From Sulfurivirga caldicuralii (GTDB lineage Bacteria; Pseudomonadota; Gammaproteobacteria; Thiomicrospirales; Thiomicrospiraceae), in NCBI RefSeq assembly GCF_900141795.1, contig NZ_FSRE01000002.1, positions 186,001 through 250,000 of the forward strand: 64,000 nt of DNA, in the 5' to 3' direction. Below are positions 20,220 to 30,223 of the stretch, piece by piece. The position numbers and the translations under genes are program-made. Under the pieces are notes generated by a model that saw only the letters and a list, made by a program, of their open reading frames with translations, had not been told where the DNA came from and did no database searches. Numbering within the stretch: position 1 is the stretch's first letter; each line of letters begins with the position of its first letter.

Positions 20220-21149
20220 TTCGGGCACTTCGTCAGGCAGGGTGCGTAGCTGTTCCCTTGCAGCCTGATAGCCGGTTTCGATGATCTCTTCAGCGCGGTG
20301 GTAGTCCCAGATGGAAAAGCTGGTCGCATCCACGGTGACCAGCCAGCGCGGGGGATGCCCTGCCAGCTGCATGCGCATGATCTCCTCCTGCATGAAATCG
20401 ATGCTGTCGCGCATCACTTCAAAAAGGCCGGGCTGGCGGTTCTTTTCCTCTTTCTGCAGCTGCTGGCGGAACCAATTGAGAATCTGCCGCCCCCAGTCGC
20501 TTTCGCGCAAGGCAGGGATGGCGCCCAGTTGTTCGTGCAGGCGCTCCAGCAGAGGCGCGTCCTCAAGGGTCTCCAGGGTGGAGTGGGGTGACTTGAGCAT
20601 ACCGTTCACCTCCACTGCGATGACGTATTCGGCGCCCATTTCGTGGGCGCTGATGACCGGTACCTGCTCTACCACACCGCCATCCACAAGAATGTCGCCT
20701 TCAGGGGTGCGCACCGGCGTAAAGATCCCGGGAATGGCGTAGCTGGCGCGCATGGCAAAAAACAGATCGCCCTCGGCGAGCACTTCGCGGCGACGGCGGG
20801 TCAGGTTGGCCGCGATGGCGGCATAGGGGATGGCCAGCTCATCAATGCGGCGCGCATGGATGTGTTCCTTGAGAAATTCCAGCGCCTTGCGACCGTCCAG
20901 CAGTCCGGCACCCGAGAAGGTGATGTCGAACATGGGTAGCAGCTTGATCCAGTCCAGACGCGCATAGCCTTCCGCCAGCTTGTGCCAGTCGCCGCTGGCG
21001 ATGGCGGCGCCCACAATGGCGCCCATGCTGGTGCCGGCGATGCAATGCACCGGTACACCATGTTCTTCCAGATAGCGCATCACGCCAAAGTGGGCAAGAC
21101 CCCGCGCACCGCCGCCGCCCAGTGCCAGTCCGATTTTTGCGGTGTTCAT
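20208..21149 (-). CDS. Patatin-like phospholipase (RssA-type)
   Basis: This 313-aa protein belongs to the patatin family of serine lipid acyl hydrolases. The start MNTAKIGLALGGGGARGLAHFGV places the oxyanion loop GGGGARG at residues 11-17, the nucleophile Ser41 in GTSMG, and the dyad Asp156 in DGGVVEQVP. The C-terminal region (220-313) is helical and specific to RssA-like proteins. No signal peptide is seen, so it is cytoplasmic or membrane-peripheral. Its stop is 15 nt from that of the convergent thpR. Confidence 0.9.
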   Translation of the reverse strand: MNTAKIGLALGGGGARGLAHFGVMRYLEEHGVPVHCIAGTSMGAIVGAAIASGDWHKLAEGYARLDWIKLLPMFDITFSGAGLLDGRKALEFLKEHIHARRIDELAIPYAAIAANLTRRRREVLAEGDLFFAMRASYAIPGIFTPVRTPEGDILVDGGVVEQVPVISAHEMGAEYVIAVEVNGMLKSPHSTLETLEDAPLLERLHEQLGAIPALRESDWGRQILNWFRQQLQKEEKNRQPGLFEVMRDSIDFMQEEIMRMQLAGHPPRWLVTVDATSFSIWDYHRAEEIIETGYQAAREQLRTLPDEVPELIT

Positions 21150-21204
21150 GCCATTCCCGAGTAAAATAGTCAGCTTAATAAACGACACTCGCAAATAGGA
21201 TAGC

Positions 21205-22528
21205 ATGGTCACGAAACCGGAACTTCTTTCTCCCGCAGGCACGCTCAAGAACATGCGTTACGCCTTTGCCTACGGCTCCGATGCCATTTATGCCGGCCAG
21301 CCGCGCTACAGCCTGCGCGTGCGCAACAACGAGTTCACCAATCCGGTGCTGGCGGACGCCATTGCCGAAGCGCATGCCCGCGGCAAGCAGTTCTATGTGG
21401 TCAGCAATATCCAGGCGCACAACAGCAAGATCAAGACCTATCTCAAGGACATCGAGCCGATTATCGAGATGCAGCCGGATGCGCTCATCATGTCCGATCC
21501 CGGTCTGATCATGCTGGTGCGCGAGCACTTCCCGGATCAGCCCATTCATCTGTCGGTGCAGGCCAATGCGGTCAACTGGGCAGCGGTGAAGTTCTGGCAC
21601 AGCGTCGGTATCGAACGTGTCGTGCTGTCGCGCGAGCTGAGCATCGAGGAGATCGCTGAGATCCGCCAGCAGGTGCCGGAGTGCGAACTGGAAGTGTTTG
21701 TGCATGGCGCCCTGTGCATTGCCTATTCCGGCCGCTGCCTGTTGTCCGGCTATATCAACAAGCGCGACGCCAACCAGGGCACCTGCACCAATGCCTGCCG
21801 CTGGAAATACAACACCTACGCCGCCGAGGAGACGGAAACCGGCGATGTGGTTCCTGTAAAGGTGGAGCAAATTTCGGATTTGACCGGCACCACCTCGCGC
21901 GAACAGCCTGTCATGGTGCTGGAAGAGGAGGGGCGCCCGGGTGAGTTCATGCCTGCGTTTGAAGACGAGCATGGCACCTACATCATGAACTCCAAGGACC
22001 TGCGTGCCGTCGAACTGGTGCCCGAGCTGGTCAATATCGGCGTGCATTCGCTCAAGATCGAGGGGCGCACCAAGTCTCACTTTTATGTGGCGCGCACCGC
22101 CCAGGTGTACCGCCGCGCCATTGATGATGCGGTGGCTGGCAAGCCCATCGATCCGCAGCTGATCCGCGAGCTGGATTCGCTGGCCAATCGCGGCTACACC
22201 CTGGGCTTCCTCAAGCGCCATGTGCACAGCGACTACCAGAACTATGAGCAGGGCGCATCCAGCTCCGACTACCAGCGCTTCGTGGGCGAGGTGGTGGACG
22301 CCAGCGATGCGTGGCTGGAAATCGAAGCCAAGAACAAGTTCTGCATCGGTGACGAGCTGGAAATCATGACGCCGGCCGGCAATCTGAAGCTGAAGCTGGA
22401 CGCCATGTGGCACCCGAAAACCGGCGAGCGCATGGACTGTGCCAAGGGGTCCGGCTATGTGGCACGCATCCCCAACCCCTTCAAGGGGCTCAGCGATGAG
22501 GTGCTGCGCTACGCCCTGGTAATGCGCT

Positions 22529-22545
<17 letters not shown>
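21205..22545 (+). CDS. trhP: TrhP/YegQ-type tRNA 5-hydroxyuridine synthesis protein (peptidase U32 family)
   Basis: This 446-aa protein starts VTKPELLSPAGTLKNMRYAFAYGSDAIYAG. It has the U32 signature EVFVHGALCIAYSGRCLLSGY, followed by further Cys residues (QGTCTNACRW) likely to bind an Fe-S cluster. In E. coli, TrhP (YegQ) hydroxylates U34 of several tRNAs using prephenate-linked chemistry. The length matches the E. coli protein. A tRNA-Pro gene and a ferredoxin gene follow directly. Confidence 0.9.
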
Positions 22546-22939
<394 letters not shown>

Positions 22940-22942
22940 CCC

Positions 22943-23611
22943 ATGAACCTCCCCAAACTCAGACTGATCAGTTTCAAGCTGTGCCCGTTTGTGCAGCGTA
23001 CGGTCATTACCCTGCTGCACAAGGACGTACCCTACGACATCGACTACATCGACCTCAATGACCCGCCCGAGTGGTTCAAGGAGCTTTCGCCGCTGGGCAA
23101 GGTGCCGGTGCTGCAGGTGGACGGCAAGGAGGTGATTTTCGAGTCTGCCGTAATTCAGGAATATGTGGACGAAATCACACCGCCGCCGCTGCAGCCCGAA
23201 GATCCGCTGCTGCGTGCCAAGAACCGTGCCTGGATCAGCTACGGCGGCGAAATGATCATGAAGATGCACGGCATGGTGACCGCCAAGGATGCCGAGGCGT
23301 TCAACGAGGCTTCAGACGCGTTTGCCGCCATGCTGGCGCGGGTCAACGACGTGCACAGCGGGAGTGACTACTTCAACGGCGATGCCTTTGCGCTGATCGA
23401 TGCGGCCTATGCGCCCATCTTCATGCGCTTGGACCGCTTGTGTCAGGAGTGCGGTGTCACCGTGCTGGACCTCTATCCCAAGTTGAAGCGCTGGTCCGAC
23501 AACCTGTTGGCGCTGCCAAGCGTGCAGCATTCCGTGGTGGAAGAGTTCCCCATGATGTATCGCAAGATGCTTGAGAAGATGGACGGCTATCTGGCCACCC
23601 AGCTCAAGTAA
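22943..23611 (+). CDS. Glutathione S-transferase family protein
   Basis: This 222-aa cytoplasmic protein has an N-terminal thioredoxin-like GST domain with KLCPFVQRT (Cys14) and the glutathione-site segment GKVPVLQVDGKEVIFESAVIQEYVDE. A helical C-terminal domain follows (~95-215). The Cys in the CPF motif suggests an omega- or beta-type, glutaredoxin-like activity rather than classical conjugation. It follows the ferredoxin gene after 3 nt. Confidence 0.9.
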   Translation: MNLPKLRLISFKLCPFVQRTVITLLHKDVPYDIDYIDLNDPPEWFKELSPLGKVPVLQVDGKEVIFESAVIQEYVDEITPPPLQPEDPLLRAKNRAWISYGGEMIMKMHGMVTAKDAEAFNEASDAFAAMLARVNDVHSGSDYFNGDAFALIDAAYAPIFMRLDRLCQECGVTVLDLYPKLKRWSDNLLALPSVQHSVVEEFPMMYRKMLEKMDGYLATQLK

Positions 23612-23619
23612 GGCATTCC

Positions 23620-24387
23620 GTGGCGCTCAGGCATCGGCTGGGGCCGTTGTTGATGGGCATGAGCCTGTCGACAGCGGCCCTTTCCGTTTCTGCATCACAG
23701 CCAGAGCCCGACCCGGAGCGGCTGGCAGAACGGCTCATGCAGAATGAAACCGGCGGCGTGCGCGAGCAGCTGGCGTGGTGGTCACCCCATGAGCCCTTTC
23801 CCTCACTGGGCATTGGGCATTTCATCTGGATTCCGGCGGGGGTGAGCGTGCCTTTCGAGGCGCAGTTTCCCCAATGGGTGCGTTTTGCAGTTGAACACGG
23901 CGAACGGGTGCCGCGCTGGCTGCAGGCCGAACGGGCACCCTGGTCCTCTCGCGAGGCCTTTTATGCCGATCCGCGGCGTGCGCAGCTGCTGGACTGGCTG
24001 GAACGTACCCGCAGCCTGCAGGCGCGCTTTGTCATGACGCGCTTTCAGACACGCTGGCGGCAGGCCTGTGCAGCCCAGCCCGATTGTGCCGTTCTCGACC
24101 AGCGAGTTAAAACACTCTGGCAGCAGCCCGGTGGTGCCTATGCGCTGCTGGACTATGTCAATTTCAAGGGGTTGGGCGATAATGCTAAAGCCCGTTATGC
24201 AGGGCAAGGGTGGGGGCTGATTCAGGTCCTGCGCGCCATGCCGTCTGATCGTGTGTCGGTGCCGGCTTTTGTGGCAGCGGCACACAAGGTCCTGCAACGG
24301 CGCATTGCCCATGCACCACGGGACGAATCCCGCTGGTGGCCCGGCTGGAAGAAACGACTTGATCGCTATGTGGAGGAAGCGGAATGA
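23620..24387 (+). CDS. Conserved exported protein of unknown function
   Basis: This protein has 255 aa if it starts at the GTG at 23620. ATG codons at 23653 and 23659 are alternatives and still leave a signal peptide (MGMSLSTAALSVSAS). The N-terminal motif LAERLMQNETGG and then FPSLGIGHFIWIPAG look like a conserved catalytic or binding core. The Glu in NETGG and the His in GHF are reminiscent of lysozyme-like folds, but I cannot assign a family. The C-terminal part is Arg/Trp rich. It overlaps the next gene by 4 nt. Confidence 0.72.
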   Translation: MALRHRLGPLLMGMSLSTAALSVSASQPEPDPERLAERLMQNETGGVREQLAWWSPHEPFPSLGIGHFIWIPAGVSVPFEAQFPQWVRFAVEHGERVPRWLQAERAPWSSREAFYADPRRAQLLDWLERTRSLQARFVMTRFQTRWRQACAAQPDCAVLDQRVKTLWQQPGGAYALLDYVNFKGLGDNAKARYAGQGWGLIQVLRAMPSDRVSVPAFVAAAHKVLQRRIAHAPRDESRWWPGWKKRLDRYVEEAE

Positions 24388-25286
24388 AGCAAGCCCTGAA
24401 GACCGTGTGGATGAGCATGCGCCCACCCTTTCTACTGTTAACCGTTTCGGTCATTCTGCTGGGCGCTGCACTGGCGGTGTGGGAGGGTGCAGCCTTTGAC
24501 TGGGGACGTTTTCTGCTGGTTATGATCGGCGGTCTGTCGGCCCACGCCAGTGTCAACCTGCTCAACGAGTATGAAGACTGGCGCAGCGGCCTGGATGCCA
24601 TGACGCAGCGCACACCCTTCAGTGGCGGCAGCGGCGCGCTGCAGGCCCACCCGGAATATGCGGAATGGGTGATGGGCGCAGGGTATTTTTTTCTCGGTGT
24701 GGTGATCGCCATCGGGCTGTATTTCGTCCATGAGCTGGGTTGGGGTCTGCTGCCCATCGGGCTGCTGGGTGTTGCGTTGATTCTGTTCTACACCACCCGC
24801 CTGACCCGCATGCCTTGGCTGTGCCTGATTGCGCCCGGTCTGGCATTCGGGCCGCTGATGGTCATGGGCACCTACTATGTGCTGACGGGGCATTACAGTG
24901 AGCGGGCGCTGCTGGTTTCCCTGATTCCCTTCTTTCTGGTCAATAATCTGCTGCTGCTCAACCAGATCCCGGATATCGACGCAGACCGACGTGCGGGCCG
25001 GGTGACCTTTCCCATGAAAATGGGGGTGCCGCTGACGCTGCAGGTATTTGACCTGTTTCTATTGAGCGCCTATGGCGTGCTGGTCATTCTGGTGGCGCTG
25101 CAGTGGTTACCGCCGCTGGCCCTGCTCGGTCTGATCTCGCTGATTTTCGCCATGCCCATGCTGCTCAATCTGCGCCGTGTGCGTGCCGGCAACCAGGAAC
25201 GGCTGCTGCCGGCGCTGGCCATGAACGTGGTGATCAACCTGCTTGCTCCCGCACTGGTGGCCGTGGCACTGTGGCTGAGCCGTTAA
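24384..25286 (+). CDS. UbiA-family prenyltransferase (MenA-like)
   Basis: This 300-aa inner-membrane protein has about eight hydrophobic segments. The two Asp-rich Mg-prenyl-diphosphate motifs are NLLNEYEDWRSGLD (~58-71) and NQIPDIDADRRAG (~192-204). The spacing resembles MenA (1,4-dihydroxy-2-naphthoate polyprenyltransferase). No other menaquinone genes are in the window, so the aromatic acceptor is unknown. It overlaps the upstream exported protein by 4 nt. Confidence 0.85.
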   Translation: MKQALKTVWMSMRPPFLLLTVSVILLGAALAVWEGAAFDWGRFLLVMIGGLSAHASVNLLNEYEDWRSGLDAMTQRTPFSGGSGALQAHPEYAEWVMGAGYFFLGVVIAIGLYFVHELGWGLLPIGLLGVALILFYTTRLTRMPWLCLIAPGLAFGPLMVMGTYYVLTGHYSERALLVSLIPFFLVNNLLLLNQIPDIDADRRAGRVTFPMKMGVPLTLQVFDLFLLSAYGVLVILVALQWLPPLALLGLISLIFAMPMLLNLRRVRAGNQERLLPALAMNVVINLLAPALVAVALWLSR

Positions 25287-25316
25287 GTCGGGCTCAATAT
25301 CGCACCACCGCAAACC

Positions 25317-25444
25317 CCCTGTCTCTTTGGGTGCGGCGGGATGATGACACCTGCTGTCTTGCTCTCCTTGGATTTGGCCGCAACAAATCCAGCGCCCGTG
25401 CCTTGCATCTGCCGTCATTGCACCTGCAACGCGAGCGCATTCAG
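25317..25444. repeat. Dispersed structured repeat, copy B (128 nt)
   Basis: This copy aligns over its full length with 650-778. The ends CCCTGT...GCGGCGGGAT and GCAACGCGAGCGCATTCAG are conserved. The central hairpin is TGGATTTG-GCCGCAA-CAAATCCA, an 8-bp stem at the same alignment position as in copy A but with a different sequence. It fills most of the 242-bp gap between ubiA and tetR. Confidence 0.75.
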
Positions 25445-25503
25445 GGGGCGCGGAGGTGCCTTATGTTTGCATGTGAAAAAAGAAATGGCTAAATTAATTA
25501 ACG

Positions 25504-25517
25504 AACGAACGTTCGTT
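25504..25517. promoter_or_regulatory. Palindromic TetR-type operator
   Basis: The perfect palindrome AACGAACGTTCGTT lies 11 nt upstream of the tetR start codon. It overlaps the ribosome-site region, so binding would autoregulate tetR and the co-transcribed RND genes. Flanking TTAA/TTAAT nearly extends the symmetry. Confidence 0.8.
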
Positions 25518-25528
25518 AATAGAGTGGC

Positions 25529-26104
25529 ATGAACAGAGAACGCATTTTGTCCACAGCCCGTGCGCTGTTTGCCGAAAAGGGCTTTGACGGTTTTTCCATG
25601 CGCGAACTGGCTCAGCAGGTGGGCATGTCGCCGTCCAGCGTGTATAACCACTTTGCCGGGAAAGAGGCGCTGTATCTGGCTGTGATGGAGGCAGTTGCGC
25701 AGCAGATTCGTGCCGAAGTCTATCAGCGCATTGAGGCGAATACGCCGGAAGAGGCCTTGCATGAGCTGGTGGCGCGCAAGGCGGTTTTTATGGGGGACCA
25801 TCCCGATATGGCGCGACTGGTGCAGTGGGTGTTGCTGGATACGAGCGAACGCACCCGTACTATCATGCAGAGCGTATGGCGACCGGAGATCGAGTGGGTA
25901 TTGGACCGCATGCGCCAGCTGGTGCCGGACGAACACGCCCTGATTCTTACGCACCATCTCTTTGGCCTGTTATTGCACGAATTCAGCGGGCGCTTTGCCT
26001 TTTCAGCCCTACCCGAAGCGGCGCAGGTCTCTTATGAGTCCGATGCGGTCAGCGCACGGGTCTGGTCAACCGTTATCTGCCGAATAAGGGAATTGTCCCA
26101 ATGA
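25529..26104 (+). CDS. TetR-family transcriptional regulator
   Basis: This 191-aa repressor has an N-terminal helix-turn-helix (residues ~8-48) with FSMRELAQQVGMSPSSVYNHFAGKEALY, typical of the TetR family. The C-terminal ligand domain has no recognisable specificity. It overlaps the adaptor gene by 4 nt and has a perfect palindrome 11 nt upstream. It therefore most likely represses its own operon, including the RND pump. The inducing ligand is unknown. Confidence 0.93.
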   Translation: MNRERILSTARALFAEKGFDGFSMRELAQQVGMSPSSVYNHFAGKEALYLAVMEAVAQQIRAEVYQRIEANTPEEALHELVARKAVFMGDHPDMARLVQWVLLDTSERTRTIMQSVWRPEIEWVLDRMRQLVPDEHALILTHHLFGLLLHEFSGRFAFSALPEAAQVSYESDAVSARVWSTVICRIRELSQ

Positions 26105-27156
26105 AAAAAACAGCTTACGCGCTATTTTTGATCCCGTTTGTTTTCCTGCTGTCGGGCTGCCAGCAGCAGGCGGAGGCGCCTGTTCAAGCTGATGTGCCCC
26201 CGGTGGTATGGACGGTTAACCCTGTTACAGACAAGGCCCGCCATAGCCTGACGCTGACGGGTGTGCTTAAACCACTGCGGGAAAGTGCCGTGGGTTTTCA
26301 GGTGGCCGGTCGGATCGTGGCGCGTGCTGTTGAGGTCGGCGATACGGTACGCGCTGGCGACGTGCTTTATCGGCTTGATGATCGTGATTACCGCCTTGCG
26401 CTGAATAACCTGCAGGCGCAGCTACGGGCAGTGGACTCGGATCTGCAGACCGCGCGCAAGGATCTTGTTCGTTTGCAGGATCTGCTGGCCCGCAAACTGG
26501 TTTCCCAACAGCAGGTGGATGCAGCGCAGAACCGCGTGGTGGTACTTGAGGCTCAGCGTCAGAGTCTGTTGCCGCAGATCGAAACAGCGCGCAATCGTTG
26601 GAGCTATACCGTGCTCAAGGCGTCTGCAGATGGCGTTGTCATGGCCCGGCAGGCCGAGGTGGGGCAGGTGGTCACCGCAGGCACACCCGTTATGACCCTG
26701 GGCCTGGGCGATGAGACCGTGCTGGAACTGGACTGGCCAAATGGGGCAGGGACACCACCGGCAACCCTGACGGCTCGCCTGAACGGTCAGGAAAAGACAT
26801 TGTCGATGGCGTATGCTGCACCCGCAGCCCGCCCCACCAGTCATACCCGCACGGTGCGTTATCACATTGGCTCAGAAATGGTCGCCTGGGGCCAGATTCT
26901 GTCGGTTGTGGTGCGCACCGGGCGTGAGAAATCCTTGTGGCGTGTACCGGTCACCGCAGTGCAGATGGAAGGGAAGAAGGCCTATCTGTTCAGGGTCAAT
27001 GGGCAGCAGGTGCTTGAGCGCGTCCCGGTGACAGTGGAACGCGTGGCCCATGACGTTGCCTGGGTGCAGGGACCCTTAACGGCCAAGGATCGCATCGTGC
27101 GCATGGGCGTGCACGTGCTGCGTCCGGGGCAGACTGTGCGGGTGGGGCAGCCATGA
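26101..27156 (+). CDS. RND efflux periplasmic adaptor lipoprotein
   Basis: This 351-aa membrane fusion protein has a lipoprotein signal with lipobox LSGC (Cys20). Lipoyl half-motifs flank a coiled-coil hairpin at residues ~95-165, followed by beta-barrel and membrane-proximal domains. The segment GFQVAGRIVARAVEVGDTVRAGDVLYRLD is the usual lipoyl signature. It works between the RND pump encoded next (4-nt overlap) and an outer-membrane TolC, possibly the one at 32678. Confidence 0.93.
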   Translation: MKKTAYALFLIPFVFLLSGCQQQAEAPVQADVPPVVWTVNPVTDKARHSLTLTGVLKPLRESAVGFQVAGRIVARAVEVGDTVRAGDVLYRLDDRDYRLALNNLQAQLRAVDSDLQTARKDLVRLQDLLARKLVSQQQVDAAQNRVVVLEAQRQSLLPQIETARNRWSYTVLKASADGVVMARQAEVGQVVTAGTPVMTLGLGDETVLELDWPNGAGTPPATLTARLNGQEKTLSMAYAAPAARPTSHTRTVRYHIGSEMVAWGQILSVVVRTGREKSLWRVPVTAVQMEGKKAYLFRVNGQQVLERVPVTVERVAHDVAWVQGPLTAKDRIVRMGVHVLRPGQTVRVGQP

Positions 27157-30100
27157 GCCGCTTCAACCCGTCGGCATGGGCGATCCGTGAGTCCTCACTG
27201 ACGCTCTATTTCATCATTGTCACACTGTTGGCCGGGGTATATGCCTTCTGGACCAATGGCCGGGCAGAAGATCCCTCCTTCAGCGTCAACGTCATGGTGG
27301 TTTCCGCCTACTGGCCGGGCGCCACGGTGGAGCAGATGGAAAAGCAGGTGGCGGATCTGCTGGAAAAGCGCTTGCAGGAAATTGACTGGTTCGACCGCGT
27401 GGAAACCAAGGTGCGGCCCGGTCAGGTGGAGATGCTGGTCACCTTTGCCGACAACACGCCATCGGGCATGAGCGAGGACCTGTTCTATCAGGTGCGCAAG
27501 CGGCTGGGGGATGAGGCGAAAAAGCTCCCCCCCGCTGTAATCGGCCCGATTTTTCAGGATGACTTCAAGGATGTCTATTTCACGCTTTATGCGCTGAGCA
27601 GCCCGGATGGCAGCGTGGACAATCGCACGCTCACCGAAGTGGCCGAACAGCTGCGCAAGCCGCTGCGACGGGTTGCGGGCGTGAAGAAGGTGGTGCTGAT
27701 CGGCGAGCGCAAGCCGCAGATTTTTGTGGATCTGGACGAACGCAAACTGAAAACCCTGGGCATTGCACCCGCGCAGATTCAGCAGCAGATTGCTGCACAG
27801 ACAGCGGTGGTGTCGGCCGGTTTTGTGGAAACCGGCGGGCCACGCCTGCACATCCGTGTCAATCAGCAACCCCGCGACTGGATTGATACGCTGGAAGCGC
27901 TGCCCATTAATATCGGCGGCACGGTGGTGGCGCTCAAGGAGCTGGCGCAGGTTTATACCGGTTTCGAAGACCCACCCAGCCTGATCGTGCACGACCGCGG
28001 CCATGAAGCGGTGCTGTTGGGGGTGGTCATGCAGGAAAATGCCGATGGGCTAAGACTCGAGCAGGCGCTCAATGCCTTCGAGCAGACGATACGGCCACAG
28101 CTTCCTGCCGGTGTGCAGCTGGACAAGCTCACCAATCAGGCCGACGCCATTCATCGTGCCGTGGATATCTTTCAGGAAAAGTTCTTCGTAGCACTTCTGG
28201 TGGTAATGGTGGTCAGCTTCATCGCCCTCGGGGTACGGGCCGGCATTGTGGTGGCGCTGGCGGTGCCCCTGACGCTGTCGGCCACGTTCCTGTTTATGAA
28301 ACTGACCGGCATCGACTTCAACCGCATTTCACTGGGCGCATTGATTATCGCCCTCGGCCTGCTGGTGGACGATGCCATCATCGCTATCGAGATGATGATC
28401 CTTAAGATGGAGCAGGGCCTGGACAAGATCCGCGCTGCCTCCTATGCCTGGACACTGACCGCCGCCCCCATGCTGGTGGGCACGCTGTTGACCACCATCG
28501 GCTTTCTGCCCATCGGCATTGCCGAATCCAAGGTGGGCGAATATGCCGGCGGCATCTTCTGGGTGACGGGCATCGCCCTGATCGCCTCGTGGCTGGTGGC
28601 CGTGCTGTTTACCCCCTATCTGGGCGTCAAGCTACTGCCGGACACGTTGAAGCATGCCGGCACGCCGGTGGAGCAGCGGCCGGCTTTCAGGCTGCTGCGC
28701 AAGGTTATTGAGGCGTGTGTGCGCCGCCGCTGGCTGGTAATCGGTCTCACGGTAGGGGTGTTTATTCTTTCCGTCTATGGCATGAAGCACTGGGTGGTAC
28801 AGCAGTTCTTCCCCAGTTCGGACCGTCCCGAGCTGTTGGTGGACATCAACCTGCCCGAAGGCAGCAGCTTTGCCACCACGCAAAAGGTGGTGGCGCGGGT
28901 GGAACAGCAGCTGATGAACGATCCGGATGTGGTGTCTGCCTCCAGTTATACCGGCCGTGGCGCACCGCGTTTCTTTCTCGCGCTGAGCCCCGAACTGCCC
29001 AATCCCGCCTATGGCAATATCGTCGTCGTCGCCAGGGACTGGCATGCCCGTGATCGGCTGCAGCTGCGCCTGCAGCAACAGATCGAAGCCGGTGCCTTTC
29101 CCGAGGCGCGGGTGCGGGTGCATCCGCTGCTGTTTGGTCCGCCCGTGCCCTGGCCGGTGGTGTTTCGCGTGATCGGCCCGGATCCGCAGACGCTGGTGGC
29201 GATTGGCAAACAGATTCGCGATCGCATGCTGGATAAGCCCTATCTGGTGGATCCGCATCTTTCCTGGCAGTACCAGGCCCCGGCGCTGCGGCTTGAGTGG
29301 GATCGAAACCGCCTGGCCAGGCTGGGGCTGACGCCGGCACAGGTGGCCGAGCAGTTGCGCACCCTGCTCAATGGTGAGGTGGCCAGTATTGTTCTCTCCA
29401 GTATCCGCTCGACCGAGATTCGTCTGCGCGCATCCGACGCTGCGCGTCATGTGGAAGCCCTGGAAAGCCTGCCCATTCGTCTGCCTACGGGTGAAAGTGT
29501 GCCGCTGGCGCATCTGGGGGATCTGAAGGTGGTGGCAGAAATCCCCTATATGGAACGGCGCAACGGGGAGCGGCTGGTGAGTGTGTATGCCGAGGTGCCG
29601 CCCGGTGTGCAGCCACCGGATGCCACCATGAAGGTGTGGAACAACATTCAGGACATCGTCGAGAACCTGCCGCTGGGGTATCGGGTAGAAATCGGCGGAT
29701 CCGTGGAGGAGTCGCAGGTGGCGCAGCGCTCCATTCAGGCCAATATGCCCCTGATGGTGCTGCTGATGACATTGCTGATCATGCTCTACATGCGCAGCTT
29801 TACCGGGCTGTTCATGGTGCTGGTCACGGCACCATTGGGGCTGGTGGGCGCCGTGGCTGCGCTGATTCTGTTCCAGCAGCCATTCGGCTTTGTGGCCAAC
29901 CTGGGGCTGATTGCGCTGGCGGGCATCCTGATGCGCAATACCCTGATTCTGGTGGCGCAGATCAACGAAAACCGTGCGGCGGGTCAGCCGATGCACGAGG
30001 CGGTCATCCATGCCACCGTGCTGCGCGCGCGCCCGGTGCTGCTCACGGCCGCTGCAGCGGTGCTGGCGTTCATCCCGCTGACCACCTCGCTGTTCTGGGG

Positions 30101-30206
30101 CCCCATGGCCTATGTGCTCATCAGCGGCATTGCCATCGGCACCGTGATCACGCTGTTTTTCCTGCCCGCGCTTTATGCCGCCTGGTATCGGGTTAAAATG
30201 CCGTGA
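27153..30206 (+). CDS. RND efflux permease (HAE-type)
   Basis: This 1017-aa inner-membrane proton antiporter has 12 transmembrane segments and two large periplasmic loops. TM4 carries the paired Asp residues of the proton relay (GLLVDDAIIAIEMM). The N-terminus TLYFIIVTLLAGVYAFWTNGRAEDPSFSV and later ALGVRAGIVVALAVPLTLSATF are typical. It resembles the group paired with single-lipoprotein adaptors rather than AcrB. The drug or ligand range is unknown. It stops 17 nt before cysM. Confidence 0.94.
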   Translation: MSRFNPSAWAIRESSLTLYFIIVTLLAGVYAFWTNGRAEDPSFSVNVMVVSAYWPGATVEQMEKQVADLLEKRLQEIDWFDRVETKVRPGQVEMLVTFADNTPSGMSEDLFYQVRKRLGDEAKKLPPAVIGPIFQDDFKDVYFTLYALSSPDGSVDNRTLTEVAEQLRKPLRRVAGVKKVVLIGERKPQIFVDLDERKLKTLGIAPAQIQQQIAAQTAVVSAGFVETGGPRLHIRVNQQPRDWIDTLEALPINIGGTVVALKELAQVYTGFEDPPSLIVHDRGHEAVLLGVVMQENADGLRLEQALNAFEQTIRPQLPAGVQLDKLTNQADAIHRAVDIFQEKFFVALLVVMVVSFIALGVRAGIVVALAVPLTLSATFLFMKLTGIDFNRISLGALIIALGLLVDDAIIAIEMMILKMEQGLDKIRAASYAWTLTAAPMLVGTLLTTIGFLPIGIAESKVGEYAGGIFWVTGIALIASWLVAVLFTPYLGVKLLPDTLKHAGTPVEQRPAFRLLRKVIEACVRRRWLVIGLTVGVFILSVYGMKHWVVQQFFPSSDRPELLVDINLPEGSSFATTQKVVARVEQQLMNDPDVVSASSYTGRGAPRFFLALSPELPNPAYGNIVVVARDWHARDRLQLRLQQQIEAGAFPEARVRVHPLLFGPPVPWPVVFRVIGPDPQTLVAIGKQIRDRMLDKPYLVDPHLSWQYQAPALRLEWDRNRLARLGLTPAQVAEQLRTLLNGEVASIVLSSIRSTEIRLRASDAARHVEALESLPIRLPTGESVPLAHLGDLKVVAEIPYMERRNGERLVSVYAEVPPGVQPPDATMKVWNNIQDIVENLPLGYRVEIGGSVEESQVAQRSIQANMPLMVLLMTLLIMLYMRSFTGLFMVLVTAPLGLVGAVAALILFQQPFGFVANLGLIALAGILMRNTLILVAQINENRAAGQPMHEAVIHATVLRARPVLLTAAAAVLAFIPLTTSLFWGPMAYVLISGIAIGTVITLFFLPALYAAWYRVKMP

Positions 30207-30223
30207 AAAAGGGAGCAGACACC